Part shown: one piece after another, positions 16,297-25,632 of the stretch
Layout of the letters: the number at the start of each line of letters is the position of its first letter
Numbering within the stretch: position 1 is the stretch's first letter
Assembly: GCA_019312665.1 (NCBI GenBank)
Contig: JAFDCZ010000018.1
Coordinates: 1-33,144, forward strand
DNA length: 33,144 nucleotides
Direction of reading: 5' to 3'
Source: Deltaproteobacteria bacterium
GTDB taxonomy: Bacteria > Myxococcota_A > UBA9160 > UBA6930
The notes under the pieces: model-generated
What the model was told of the DNA's origin: nothing
The model's input: the letters and a program-made list of their open reading frames with translations, nothing else
The model's database searches: none
Program-made: the position numbers and the translations under genes

Positions 16297-17856
16297 TTGT
16301 CGAGTGACGCACACCGCGATCGTATCCTGATCCTGGACTTCGGATCCCAATACACCCAGCTGATCGCCCGAAGAATCCGGGAGCAGCAGGTCTACTGTGA
16401 GATCCATCCGCCGACGCTGACGGCGGAACAGATTCGCGCATGGCGTCCGGCCGGCCTGGTGCTTTCGGGCGGGCCATCCAGCGTGCTGGCGGAAAACGCG
16501 CCGAGCGTCGACCGGGAGGTGCTCGAGATGGGCCTGCCGATCCTCGGCATCTGCTACGGCCTGCAGCTGCTCGCCCGTGAGCTCGGCGGGCTCGTCGAAG
16601 CCTCGGAAGATCACGAGTACGGCCGCGCCCTTCTCAAGCTGGAGGCGACGGATCATCCGCTCTTCGCCGGGCTCGATGGCCGGGCCGAGCGCCACGTCTG
16701 GATGAGCCACGGGGATCGCGTGCTGCGCCTGCCCGAGGGCTTCGAGATCCTGGCGACCAGCGAGAACTCACCGTTCGCCGCGGTGGGGCATCGCGATCGA
16801 CCGGTCTACGGCCTGCAATTCCATCCCGAGGTGGTTCACACCGAAGACGGCGCGCGCATCCTCACCAACTTCGTTCACACGATCTGTGGCTGCGAGGGCA
16901 GCTGGACGATGGACGCCTTCGTCGATGAGGCCTGCGAGAAGGTCCGCAGCCAGGTGGGCGACGGCCGGGTGATCTGCGGCCTGTCGGGCGGCGTGGATTC
17001 TTCGGTCGCCGCCGCGCTCGTGCATCGCGCGATCGGGGATCGGCAGACGTGCATCTTCGTCGATCACGGTCTGCTCCGGGAGAACGAACGGGCGGATGTC
17101 GAGCGTGCGTTCGGCGAGCACCTAGGAATTCCCCTGATCACCGTGGATGCAAGGGAACGCTTCTTGAAGCTCCTGGCCGGCGTCGAAGATCCAGAGCGGA
17201 AGCGGCGCATCATCGGACACCTCTTCATCGATGTCTTCGAGGAGGAATCCCAGAAGCTGGGCGGCGCCGATTTCCTCGTGCAAGGCACTCTCTACCCGGA
17301 CGTGATCGAAAGTGTCTCGGTGGGCGGCCCGTCGGCGACGATCAAGAGCCACCACAACGTGGGAGGGCTTCCGGAGCGGATGCGGCTGGAGCTGGTCGAA
17401 CCCCTACGCGAGCTCTTCAAGGATGAAGTCCGTGAGGCGGGGCGAGCGCTCGAGCTTCCGGAAGCCATCGTCGGCCGCCATCCATTCCCGGGCCCCGGCC
17501 TTGCGATCCGCATCATGGGCGAAGTGACCGCCCCGCGGCTGGCCTGCCTGCGCCAGGCGGATGCGATCCTGATCGAGGAGATCCGACGCGCCGACCTGTA
17601 TGACGAAATCTGGCAGGCCTTCGCCGTCTACCTGCCGATCCAGAGCGTCGGCGTGATGGGTGACGCTCGCACCTACGAAGACTGCATCGCCTTGCGCTGT
17701 GTCAGCTCAGTCGACGGGATGACCGCAGATTGGTCGCGCATGCCGCATGAAGTGTTGGCGCTCGTGTCGAACCGCATCACAAACGAGGTTTCGGGGGTGA
17801 ACCGTGTCGTGTATGACATCTCCTCCAAGCCCCCCGCCACCATCGAGTGGGAGTAG
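16297..17856 (+). CDS. guaA: GMP synthase (glutamine-hydrolysing)
   Basis: It converts XMP to GMP using ATP and ammonia from glutamine. The 519 residues carry a class I amidotransferase domain (about 8-195) with nucleophile C86 in GICYGLQL and H176/E178 in QFHPEV. The ATP-pyrophosphatase domain has the PP-loop SGGVDSS (230-236), and the C-terminal dimerisation domain ends KPPATIEWE. The TTG start at 16297 is chosen because no ATG or GTG lies in frame before the conserved [25 protein letters not shown] lies 8-10 nt upstream. The gene follows guaB and ends 7 bp before dnaE. Confidence 0.96.
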   Translation: MSSDAHRDRILILDFGSQYTQLIARRIREQQVYCEIHPPTLTAEQIRAWRPAGLVLSGGPSSVLAENAPSVDREVLEMGLPILGICYGLQLLARELGGLVEASEDHEYGRALLKLEATDHPLFAGLDGRAERHVWMSHGDRVLRLPEGFEILATSENSPFAAVGHRDRPVYGLQFHPEVVHTEDGARILTNFVHTICGCEGSWTMDAFVDEACEKVRSQVGDGRVICGLSGGVDSSVAAALVHRAIGDRQTCIFVDHGLLRENERADVERAFGEHLGIPLITVDARERFLKLLAGVEDPERKRRIIGHLFIDVFEEESQKLGGADFLVQGTLYPDVIESVSVGGPSATIKSHHNVGGLPERMRLELVEPLRELFKDEVREAGRALELPEAIVGRHPFPGPGLAIRIMGEVTAPRLACLRQADAILIEEIRRADLYDEIWQAFAVYLPIQSVGVMGDARTYEDCIALRCVSSVDGMTADWSRMPHEVLALVSNRITNEVSGVNRVVYDISSKPPATIEWE

Positions 17857-17863
17857 GGCGGAC

Positions 17864-20800
17864 GTGACGAACGTTCCCTTCTCGCATCTTCATCTCCACA
17901 CCCAGTACTCGCTGCTGGATGGCGCGATCAAGCACAACCCACTCTTCGAGCGCGTGAAGGCCCTCGGGCAGAACTCCATTGCCATGACGGATCATGGCAA
18001 CCTGTTCGGGGCCGTGGAGTTCTACGAGAAGGCCCGCGCCAACGGCATCAAGCCGATCATTGGTTGCGAGGCCTACATCGCCGCGGGCTCGCGCTTCGAC
18101 AAGGAGAAGCGCGAACGGGATGCGAGCGGCTTCGATGCCATCAGCCACCAGCTGCTGCTCGCGATGAACGAGACCGGCTACCACAACCTGATGTTCCTGA
18201 TCTCCAAGGCCTACCTGGAGGGCTTCTACTACAAGCCGCGGATCGATCTGGACCTGCTGAACAAGCATAGCGAGGGGCTGATCACGACCAGCGGCTGCCT
18301 CTCCTCGCTGGTGTGTCGACGCATCCTCGGCGGCGAGGTCGACACCGCCTGGCGCCTCGTCGAAGAGATGTCCGAGACGTTCAAGGACCGGTACTACCTG
18401 GAGCTCCAACGCCACGGCATCCCGGACCAGGACCGGGTGAACGCCGAGCTCTTGAAGATGCATTCCGATCTGGGGTTGCCGCTCCTCGCCACCAACGATG
18501 CACACTACCTGGAAGAGGGCGACCACGACCATCACGATGCACTGCTCTGCATCGGCACGGCGTCGCACCTCGACGACACGAAGCGTCTCCGCTTCGACGG
18601 CCAGGGATTCTATGTGAAGAGCGGCGCGGAGATGCTCGAGGTCTTCCACGATCATCCCTCGGCCGTCCACAATTCCATGGAGATCGCCGAGCGCTGCAAC
18701 CTCGAGCTTTCGATGGACACCTATCACATGCCGGAGTTCCAGGTTCCGGCGAACATGACCCGCGAGGAAGTGCTCGAGCGCGATGCCTGGCGCGGCCTTC
18801 GTACGAGCCTCGGGATGGACCCGGACCAGCCCTTCGAGGGCAAGCACCCGGACTACACGAAACGGCTGGAGTACGAGCTTGGCGTGATCCGCCAGATGGG
18901 TTTTGCGGGTTACTTCCTGATCGTGGCAGATTTCATCAGCTACGCGAAGCGCAACGGCATCCCGGTGGGGCCGGGGCGGGGCTCCTCTGCCGGAAGTCTG
19001 GCCGCCTACAGCCTTGGAATCACCGGTGTCGATCCCATCGAGTACGACATCATCTTCGAGCGGTTCCTGAATCCAGAGCGGATCTCGATGCCGGATATCG
19101 ACGTCGATTTCTGCATGCGCGGGCGGGACGAGGTGATCCGCTACGTCGCCAACAAATATGACGAGCCGGATCGCGGGGACGATGGCCGGCGTGTCTCCCA
19201 GATCATCACGTTCGGAACACTTCAGGCCCGGGCCGCCATCCGCGATGTGGGTCGGGTGCTCGGGATGGCCTACGGCGACGTCGACCGCATCGCGAAGCTG
19301 GTTCCGGAGACCCTGGGCATCAGTCTGGACGAGGCGCTGGAGCAGAGCCCCGAGCTTCGCAGCCGCGTCGATGCGGACGGCCAGGTCGCCAAGCTCCTCA
19401 CGACGGCCCGCAAGCTGGAAGGGCTGACGAGGCACGCATCGACCCACGCCGCGGGCGTCGTGATCGGAACGCGACCGCTGATCGAGATGGTTCCGCTCTA
19501 CCGCGATGCCAAGACCGGCGACGTGATGACCCAGTACGACATGCGCTGTGTCGAGAAGATCGGACTGATCAAGTTCGATTTCCTGGGGCTGCGCACGCTC
19601 ACCATCATTGCGGACGCCGCGAAGCACATCCGAGCCCGGGGCGTCCCGGATTTCTCCATCGATACGATCCCCCTCGATGACGAGCTGAGCTACGACCTGC
19701 TCTGCCAAGGCGATACCGAGGGCGTCTTCCAGATGGAATCCTCGGGCATGACCGATCTGGTCATCAAGCTGAAGCCCCGCACGTTCAAGGAAGTGATCCC
19801 CCTGATCGCGCTCTACCGTCCGGGCCCGTTGGGCTCCGGGATGGTGGACGATTACGTCGAGCGAAAGCACGGCATCACGAAGGTCGAGTACCTGGTGCCG
19901 GAACTCGAGGAACTCTTGCGCGAGACCCTCGGCGTAATCGTGTATCAGGACCAGGTGCTCCAGATCGCCAACCAGCTGGGCGGCTACACCCTGGGTGAGG
20001 CCGACCTGTTGCGCCGCGCGATGGGCAAGAAGAAGGTCGAGGAGATGGCCAAGCACCGCGACCAGTTCGTGGGTGGTGCAGAGAAGAACGGCATCGACCC
20101 GAAGAAGGCGGACGAGCTGTTCACGCTGATGGCCGAGTTCGCGGGTTACGGCTTCCCGAAGGCGCACTCGACGGCCTATGCCTACCTCACCTATCAAACC
20201 GCCTACCTGAAGGCGAACCATCCGCGCGAGTTCCTGGCTTCGGTGCTCTCCATCGAAGCGAGCAACCACGACAAGCTGTCCCGCTACATCGCCCACACGA
20301 AAGAGCGCAAGATCGAAGTGCTTCCGCCGGACGTGAACGAATCCGAACGGGACTTCACACCTGTCGCCGAGGGCATCCGCTTCGGCCTGGCCGGAGTGAA
20401 GAATGTCGGCGAGGGCGCCATTGAATCGATCCTGGCTGTGCGAAACGAAGAGGGCCCGTTCCTGGGCCTGTATGATTTCGCAAGGCGCGTGAATGCGCGC
20501 AAGGTCAACCGGCGCGTCGCGGAGAGCCTGGTGAAATGCGGCGCCTTCGATGCGTTCCATCCCAACCGGTCCTCCCTCTGGGCGGGGCTCGATGCTGCGC
20601 TCGAAACCGGGGCTGCGGCTCAACGTGATCGCGAGATCGGCCAGGAGAGTTTGTTTGGCGACGCGACCGACAGCGCACTGGCGCCGGCGGAGCTTCCGGA
20701 AGCCGCCCAATGGACGGACCAGGAACGGCTCGGTTACGAGAAGGAGGTGCTGGGGTTCTACGTCACGGGCCACCCCCTCGAGGCGCACCTCCCGATGCTC

Positions 20801-21379
20801 GCTCGCTTCACCGATGCCACGGCGACCACGGCCGCTGAATGGGTGAACCGAGACGTGCGCGTCGGTGGCCTGATCACAGGTCTGCGCGAGACCCGCACCC
20901 GGCGCGGCCAGACCATGGCCTTCGGGAAGATCGAGGATCTGGAGGGTGGTTTCGAGCTGGTGATCTTCGCCGAGCCCTACGCAACGCATCGGGATCTCCT
21001 CCGCAAAGCACTCGAATCCGGCAGCGATGCCACCCAGGCCGCCATCCCTCTCATCGTGTCCGGAAGCTTGGAGAGCGCCGAACCGCCGAAGCTGTTGCTA
21101 CGCGACGTCTTCGAACTTTCCGAGGCCGAGGAACGCCTGGCGGCTTGTGTGCATATTCGAATCCTGGCCGACGAGGCGAATCGCGACCGACTGAATGCCC
21201 TCAATGCCGTGCTGCGCAGCTTCGCGGGCGATTGCAGTGTGTGGATCCATATGATGATCCCCGGCGAGAGCGAGACCGTGATGGCGATTCCGGACAGCCG
21301 AGGCGTCGAGCCGACCCAGGAGCTGGTGAAGGCGATTGATGGCCTGTTCGGGCGTGCGGTCTCGGAGGTCGGGCTATGA
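17864..21379 (+). CDS. dnaE: DNA polymerase III alpha subunit
   Basis: This is the replicative polymerase. It has about 1171 residues from GTG 17864 (MTNVPFSHLHLHTQYSLLDG), the point at which homologues begin; an earlier in-frame GTG at 17804 would overlap guaA and add a Pro/Ser-rich stretch. Domains are the PHP domain starting at HLHTQYSLLDG, the palm with catalytic D411 and D413 (PDIDVDF) and D572 (KFDFLGL), the fingers, the thumb, tandem helix-hairpin-helix repeats and an OB fold (about 970-1060, DVRVGGLITGLRETRTRRGQ). The C-terminal tail follows. It is close in length to the E. coli protein. The stop overlaps the next start as ATGA. Confidence 0.97.
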   Translation: MTNVPFSHLHLHTQYSLLDGAIKHNPLFERVKALGQNSIAMTDHGNLFGAVEFYEKARANGIKPIIGCEAYIAAGSRFDKEKRERDASGFDAISHQLLLAMNETGYHNLMFLISKAYLEGFYYKPRIDLDLLNKHSEGLITTSGCLSSLVCRRILGGEVDTAWRLVEEMSETFKDRYYLELQRHGIPDQDRVNAELLKMHSDLGLPLLATNDAHYLEEGDHDHHDALLCIGTASHLDDTKRLRFDGQGFYVKSGAEMLEVFHDHPSAVHNSMEIAERCNLELSMDTYHMPEFQVPANMTREEVLERDAWRGLRTSLGMDPDQPFEGKHPDYTKRLEYELGVIRQMGFAGYFLIVADFISYAKRNGIPVGPGRGSSAGSLAAYSLGITGVDPIEYDIIFERFLNPERISMPDIDVDFCMRGRDEVIRYVANKYDEPDRGDDGRRVSQIITFGTLQARAAIRDVGRVLGMAYGDVDRIAKLVPETLGISLDEALEQSPELRSRVDADGQVAKLLTTARKLEGLTRHASTHAAGVVIGTRPLIEMVPLYRDAKTGDVMTQYDMRCVEKIGLIKFDFLGLRTLTIIADAAKHIRARGVPDFSIDTIPLDDELSYDLLCQGDTEGVFQMESSGMTDLVIKLKPRTFKEVIPLIALYRPGPLGSGMVDDYVERKHGITKVEYLVPELEELLRETLGVIVYQDQVLQIANQLGGYTLGEADLLRRAMGKKKVEEMAKHRDQFVGGAEKNGIDPKKADELFTLMAEFAGYGFPKAHSTAYAYLTYQTAYLKANHPREFLASVLSIEASNHDKLSRYIAHTKERKIEVLPPDVNESERDFTPVAEGIRFGLAGVKNVGEGAIESILAVRNEEGPFLGLYDFARRVNARKVNRRVAESLVKCGAFDAFHPNRSSLWAGLDAALETGAAAQRDREIGQESLFGDATDSALAPAELPEAAQWTDQERLGYEKEVLGFYVTGHPLEAHLPMLARFTDATATTAAEWVNRDVRVGGLITGLRETRTRRGQTMAFGKIEDLEGGFELVIFAEPYATHRDLLRKALESGSDATQAAIPLIVSGSLESAEPPKLLLRDVFELSEAEERLAACVHIRILADEANRDRLNALNAVLRSFAGDCSVWIHMMIPGESETVMAIPDSRGVEPTQELVKAIDGLFGRAVSEVGL

Positions 21380-22134
21380 GGCGAGGGCTCTTCGCGGCAA
21401 TGACCGCGCTTGTCGGAATGCTGGCCATAGCGGCGCTGGCAGTGACGCCAGTGCGGATCGTGGTCGAAGGCGTCAGCCCAGCGGGAGGCCATGCGCCCGC
21501 TGGGGTTTCCCTTCGCCAGGCCGCCCTTCGTCACGGCCTTGGCGAGGCCGTCACTCAACTGGGTCGGGATCTGGTCGCGGCAGATCGCGGCGGCCCAGCC
21601 CCGGCCGACCTCGACGTTCTGGGCGCCCTCGGGGGCAAGCCCTCCGATTTCATCGTTCGCTACCGGGTGCTCGCCGAGCGTGGAGAACGGGCTGCGCAGG
21701 TGCTGACGGATCCCGAGATCTCGTTGGAGTACGCGCTCGAGATCGAGGCCCAGATCGACGTAGATCGGGTGGCTCAGGGCCTGCGAAGCGCTGGCTGGCT
21801 GACGACCGTGCCGGGCGAGATCCCATCACAGGACCACCGGGTGCTGATCGAAACAACGGATTGGAGCGCCTACGAGGCCTTCCTGGAGCTTCTTCGCGAA
21901 CGCGGCGAGGCTCGTCTGGCCGTGCCGGAGCGCTTCGAGGCGGGCCGTGTGGTGCTCCGGGTCGAGGCCCCTGGGCGCCCTCGCGAGCTATTGGATCGGT
22001 TGCTGGCAGGCCCCCCGGGTGTGTTGGAGCTGATCCCGCTTCCAGCTGAAGAAGCCGATCTTCATCTCCGGATCGAGCTGCATGCTCCGGCCAAGAGCGC
22101 CGAGCCCGCGCACGCCGACGGCCATGAGAATTGA
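21376..22134 (+). CDS. Exported protein of unknown function, coupled to dnaE
   Basis: It has 252 residues and begins with MRRGLF then a hydrophobic stretch (about 7-24) ending near ALAVTP, a signal peptide or anchor. The mature part has RxxALxxGLGEAVTQLGRDLV (about 47-67) and a segment LEYALEIEAQIDVDRVAQGLRSAGW (about 117-142). These recall the general pattern of FlgT N-terminal/DUF2066-type envelope proteins, but I do not recognise the family. Two later stretches (about 155-185 and 190-235) look like repeated alpha-beta units. ATG 21376 overlaps the dnaE stop by 4 bp. The tRNA-Val -35 overlaps its stop. No function should be assigned. Confidence 0.7.
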   Translation: MRRGLFAAMTALVGMLAIAALAVTPVRIVVEGVSPAGGHAPAGVSLRQAALRHGLGEAVTQLGRDLVAADRGGPAPADLDVLGALGGKPSDFIVRYRVLAERGERAAQVLTDPEISLEYALEIEAQIDVDRVAQGLRSAGWLTTVPGEIPSQDHRVLIETTDWSAYEAFLELLRERGEARLAVPERFEAGRVVLRVEAPGRPRELLDRLLAGPPGVLELIPLPAEEADLHLRIELHAPAKSAEPAHADGHEN

Positions 22135-22159
22135 CACGGAAACGGCGAATCGGTACTGA
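22131..22159 (+). promoter_or_regulatory. Probable promoter of tRNA-Val and the thrS cluster
   Basis: A consensus -35 TTGACA (22131-22136), a 17-nt spacer and TACTGA (22154-22159). The -35 overlaps the stop codon of the upstream gene. The perfect palindrome GTTAGCTAAC (22169-22178) lies just after the predicted start of transcription and before the tRNA. Confidence 0.5.
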
Positions 22160-22182
22160 TTCCGAGCTGTTAGCTAACCTAT

Positions 22183-22258
22183 AGGCACGTAGCTCAGTGG
22201 CTAGAGCGCCGCCTTGACACGGCGGAGGTCGGCGGTTCGACCCCGCTCGTGCCTACCA
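22183..22258 (+). tRNA. tRNA-Val, anticodon GAC
   Basis: Acceptor AGGCACG (22183-22189) pairs exactly with CGTGCCT (22248-22254), then discriminator A and encoded CCA. The D-stem is GCTC/GAGC. The anticodon stem CCGCC/GGCGG surrounds loop TTGACAC, giving anticodon GAC. The T-arm is GGCGG-TTCGACC-CCGCT with one G-U pair. It lies immediately before thrS and may be cotranscribed with it. Confidence 0.95.
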
Positions 22259-22367
22259 TTTGGTGAGCCTGGAAGTTTCGGGGCCCCACAACCGGGATCT
22301 CGAGGCACCGGACTCGAAGACTCCTGAACGAGCGATCGACGATGCATTCCCGTTTCAACCCGCACCT

Positions 22368-24299
22368 ATGAGCGCCCTGGCAGTCGGACTTCCCGACGGT
22401 CGAACGCTCTCTGTGCCTGCGGGTTCGACGGTGTTGGATGTCGCCCAGGAGATCGGGGCCGGGCTGGCGCGTGCTGCGCTGGCGGGGCGTATCAAGGGCG
22501 AGCTCGTCGATCTTCGGACGCCTCTTCTGGAAGACGTGGCGAAGCTCGAGATCGTCACGGCCAAGGATCCCCAGGGCGCAGACGTCATCCGCCACTCGGC
22601 CGAGCACGTGATGGCGGACGCGGTGAAGCGGCTGTTTCCCGAGGCCCAGGTGGATGCGGGCCGGGCGGATCACAGCGAGAAGTTCCAATACGATTTCAAG
22701 GTCGATGCGCCTTTCAGCCCCGAAGACCTGGAGCGCATCGAGACCGAGATGCGCAAGATCGTCAAAGAGAAGTGCGCCTTCACGCGGGAAGAGGTGAGCC
22801 GCGAGCAGGCCGAAGGAATTTTCCAGGAGCTGGGTGAAGAGCTCAAGCTCTCGCGGCTCGCGGACATTCCCGAAGGCCAGACGATCACGCTCTTTCGCCA
22901 CGGCCAGTTCGTCGATCTCTGTCGCGGCCCGCATGTGCAGACGACCAAGCAAATCGGCGCCCTCACCTTGCTCGAGGCGGCCGGCGCCTACTGGCGGGGC
23001 GACGAGAGCAATCCGATGCTCCAGCGGATCTACGGAACCGCATTCGCCACGAAGCCCGAGCTTGCAGAGCACCTGGAGCGGATCGAAGAGGCGAAGAAAC
23101 GCGATCATCGGCGCATCGGCGCCCAGCTGGATCTCTTCCATAGCGATCCGCTTTCCCCAGGAACACCCGTCTACCACCCGAAAGGGATGACTCTCTACAA
23201 CGGGCTCGTCGAATACATGCGCTCGCTCTACCCGAAGTACGGCTACCAGGAGGTGATGACGCCTCAGCTCTACCGGGCGGACGTCTACAAGACCTCGGGC
23301 CACTACTACGAATTTCACGACGACATGTTCTGGTTCGAGGGCGACGAGGACGAAGAACTCGGCGTCAAGGCGATGAACTGCCCGGGCCATTGCCGGCTGT
23401 TGAAGCATACGAAGCACTCCTATCGGGATCTTCCGATTCGCTATGCCGAGTTCTCGCGTCTCCATCGCAACGAGCGCAGCGGCACCCTGACCGGGCTCTC
23501 CAGGGTGCGCTCCATGGCCCAGGACGACGGTCACATCTTCTGCGAGCCGGACCAGGTACCCCATGAGCTCGAGCGATTCTTCGAGATGACCCAGGAGGTC
23601 TACCGGGATCTCGGCCTTACTGGAGTGAAGGTTTCCGTCTCGACCCGGCCCGAGAGCTTTCTGGGCGATTCCGCCGATTGGGACGTGGGCGAGCAATCCC
23701 TGATCGATGCGGTGAAGAGCGCCGGCTACGAGTGCGGCATCAAGCCGGGCGAGGCCGCCTTCTACGCGCCGAAGGTCGAATTCGATTTCGACGACGTGCT
23801 GGGCCGCACCTGGACCCTGGCCACGATCCAGATCGACATGGCAGCTCCCGGGCGATTCGAGCTTCGATACATTGGCCGAGACGGCCAGGAGCACCAGCCG
23901 GCCATGCTTCACAGGGCGGTCCTGGGCTCTCTCGAGCGCTTCATCGCCATTTATACGGAGCATACGGGCGGGGATTACCCCCTGTGGCTGGCCCCGGTCC
24001 AGGTGGCGCTGCTGCCGATTACCGATCGGCATGTGGAGTACGCTCAAAAGATTCGGGATGGTCTCGAGGCCGCAGGGCTGCGTGCCTTCCTGGACGATCG
24101 TTCCGAGAAGCTGGGCTGGAAGATCCGCGACGCAGAGCTGCAAAAGATTCCCGTGATGGCCGTTGTCGGCGATCAAGAAAAAGAGCAGGGCACCGTGACC
24201 CCACGCTTCCGGCGTGACGCCGAGAGGGGCGGGGAGGCGGTGACTGTCGATGCATTCGTTTCGGACCTGACCGAGCAAGTCGCTCGGCGTCAGGTTTGA
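22368..24299 (+). CDS. thrS: Threonine-tRNA ligase
   Basis: It charges tRNA-Thr and edits mischarged serine. The 643 residues carry an N-terminal TGS domain (about 1-62), an editing domain with the HSAEHVMADAV motif (HxxxH), the class II core and an anticodon-binding domain (about 545-643). Zinc ligands are conserved: C338 (NCPGHC), H389 (DDGHIF) and H515 (MLHRAVLGS). Motif 2 reads HRNERSGTLTGLSRVR where most enzymes have SGALHGL, so it may belong to a divergent subgroup. ATG 22368 fits the family start although no Shine-Dalgarno is seen; the open frame back to 22260 would add 36 unmatched residues. The region 22259-22367 is leader with no recognised T-box or operator. Confidence 0.95.
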   Translation: MSALAVGLPDGRTLSVPAGSTVLDVAQEIGAGLARAALAGRIKGELVDLRTPLLEDVAKLEIVTAKDPQGADVIRHSAEHVMADAVKRLFPEAQVDAGRADHSEKFQYDFKVDAPFSPEDLERIETEMRKIVKEKCAFTREEVSREQAEGIFQELGEELKLSRLADIPEGQTITLFRHGQFVDLCRGPHVQTTKQIGALTLLEAAGAYWRGDESNPMLQRIYGTAFATKPELAEHLERIEEAKKRDHRRIGAQLDLFHSDPLSPGTPVYHPKGMTLYNGLVEYMRSLYPKYGYQEVMTPQLYRADVYKTSGHYYEFHDDMFWFEGDEDEELGVKAMNCPGHCRLLKHTKHSYRDLPIRYAEFSRLHRNERSGTLTGLSRVRSMAQDDGHIFCEPDQVPHELERFFEMTQEVYRDLGLTGVKVSVSTRPESFLGDSADWDVGEQSLIDAVKSAGYECGIKPGEAAFYAPKVEFDFDDVLGRTWTLATIQIDMAAPGRFELRYIGRDGQEHQPAMLHRAVLGSLERFIAIYTEHTGGDYPLWLAPVQVALLPITDRHVEYAQKIRDGLEAAGLRAFLDDRSEKLGWKIRDAELQKIPVMAVVGDQEKEQGTVTPRFRRDAERGGEAVTVDAFVSDLTEQVARRQV

Positions 24300-24317
24300 G
24301 AACGGGAGGGTATTCGT

Positions 24318-25040
24318 ATCGCTGAAAAAGACCTTGTCCGGATCAACGAGAGGATTCGCGCGCGCGAAGTCATGTTGATCGGTGCCGACGGGGAGCAGCT
24401 TGGCGTTTTCATGGCCGAGGATGCACTCGTGAAGGCTGAAGAAGCGGGATACGACCTGGTCGAGGTCGCTCCCAACGCTCGGCCGCCGGTTTGCCGGATC
24501 ATGGACTACGGCAAGTACAAGTACGAGCAGAAGAAGAAGGCAGCGGTGGCCAAGGCCAAGGGCAAGGGCCGCGCTGCATCCCTCAAGGAAGTGAAGATGC
24601 GTCCGAACACGGACGATCACGACCTCGACTTCAAGCTCAAGAATGCGCGGCGGTTCCTGATCGATGGCGACAAGGTCAAGATCACCGTCATGTTCCGAGG
24701 CCGGGAGATGGCGCATCGCAAGGTCGGCTTCGCGAAGCTGGACAAGGTGCAAGAGCTGCTCGGCGAGCTCGTGACGGTCGAGAATCCGCCCCAGATGAAC
24801 GGGCGCTTCCTTTCCATGGTGCTGGTTCCGAACCGGGAGGCCGTCGACGCTGCCCGCAAGGAGCTGGAGGCGGCCGACGTCCGAGCCAAGGAGGAGGATG
24901 CCCAGGAGACCCAGCAGGAAACTGCTGCGGAAAGTGCCGGGACCGAGGCGCCGGCAGAGACGACTGAAACGCCGGAGGCAGAGTCGCCGGCTGAAGTGAC
25001 GAAAGCGCCGGAGACCCAAGCTCCGGCTGGAGAAGCCTGA
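24318..25040 (+). CDS. infC: Translation initiation factor IF-3, non-canonical start, extended C-terminus
   Basis: IF3 binds the 30S subunit and enforces correct start-codon choice. The first ATG (24372) would delete the conserved beginning; the frame continues upstream as IAEKDLVRINERIRAREV. The best start is ATC 24318, 8 nt after GGAGG (24305-24309); ATT 24312 is possible but too close to it. infC genes typically use such starts so that IF3 can repress its own translation. From ATC the protein has 240 residues: the N-domain with GEQLG and VCRIMDYGKYKYEQKKK, the linker, the C-domain (to about 185), and an Ala/Glu/Thr/Pro-rich tail (about 190-240) absent from E. coli. The stop overlaps the rpmI start by one base. 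Confidence 0.93.
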   Translation: MAEKDLVRINERIRAREVMLIGADGEQLGVFMAEDALVKAEEAGYDLVEVAPNARPPVCRIMDYGKYKYEQKKKAAVAKAKGKGRAASLKEVKMRPNTDDHDLDFKLKNARRFLIDGDKVKITVMFRGREMAHRKVGFAKLDKVQELLGELVTVENPPQMNGRFLSMVLVPNREAVDAARKELEAADVRAKEEDAQETQQETAAESAGTEAPAETTETPEAESPAEVTKAPETQAPAGEA

Positions 25041-25237
25041 TGCCGAAAATGAAGACCCATCGTGGTGCTGCAAAGCGCATCACGAAGACCGGGACCGGAA
25101 AGCTCCGGCACCGGAGGCGCAACAAGCGCCACATCCTGACGAAGATGACCACGAAACGGAAACGCCACCTGCGTGAGGTGGGCGAGATCTCGAGCGCCGA
25201 CAAGAAGCGCGTGAAGCAGATGGTCCCCTACCTCTAG
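25040..25237 (+). CDS. rpmI: Large ribosomal subunit protein bL35
   Basis: A basic 65-residue ribosomal protein with the typical [14 protein letters not shown] start, [16 protein letters not shown] and the C-terminal [11 protein letters not shown] overlaps the infC TGA (TGATG), so translation is probably coupled. It lies 28 bp before rplT, the usual pair. Confidence 0.97.
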   Translation: MPKMKTHRGAAKRITKTGTGKLRHRRRNKRHILTKMTTKRKRHLREVGEISSADKKRVKQMVPYL

Positions 25238-25265
25238 GGAGGGGCCGAAACGAGGGAGACGAATC

Positions 25266-25622
25266 ATGCCCCGAGTCAAACGAGGCACCGCCTCGCACGC
25301 CCGCCACAAGCGGATCTTGCGAGCTGCCAAGGGATACCAGGGAACCCGCCACCGGCTGATCAAGACAGCCCGGGAGGCGGTCGAAAAAGGCTGGAAGTAC
25401 GGCTACCGCGACCGCAAGGTCAAGAAGCGCGAGTTCCGCTCGTTGTGGATCGCGCGCATCAACGCCGCGGCCCGGCAGAACGATCTCTCCTACAGCCGGC
25501 TGATCCACGGGCTCGGCCTGGCAGGCGTCGAGATCGATCGAAAGAACCTGGCCGATCTGGCAGTTGCGGATCCCACGGCCTTCGCCGAGCTGGCGAAGCT
25601 GGCCAAAGCGCAGGTTGCCTAG
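25266..25622 (+). CDS. rplT: Large ribosomal subunit protein bL20
   Basis: A 118-residue 23S rRNA-binding protein needed early in 50S assembly. [18 protein letters not shown], the basic helix region [39 protein letters not shown] and the compact C-domain [12 protein letters not shown] are all present. GAGGGAGACGAATC precedes the ATG. In other bacteria L20 represses this operon by binding its message; no obvious rRNA-like fold was seen here. Confidence 0.97.
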   Translation: MPRVKRGTASHARHKRILRAAKGYQGTRHRLIKTAREAVEKGWKYGYRDRKVKKREFRSLWIARINAAARQNDLSYSRLIHGLGLAGVEIDRKNLADLAVADPTAFAELAKLAKAQVA

Positions 25623-25632
25623 GGCACGGAAG

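Noticed and set aside
17804-17863. Earlier GTG start for dnaE
   Set aside because: It would overlap guaA and add a Pro/Ser-rich segment absent from DNA polymerase III alpha. GTG 17864 gives the usual beginning.
22260-22367. Extended thrS start at TTG/GTG right after tRNA-Val
   Set aside because: The 36 added residues do not match the TGS domain, and ATG 22368 fits the family start.
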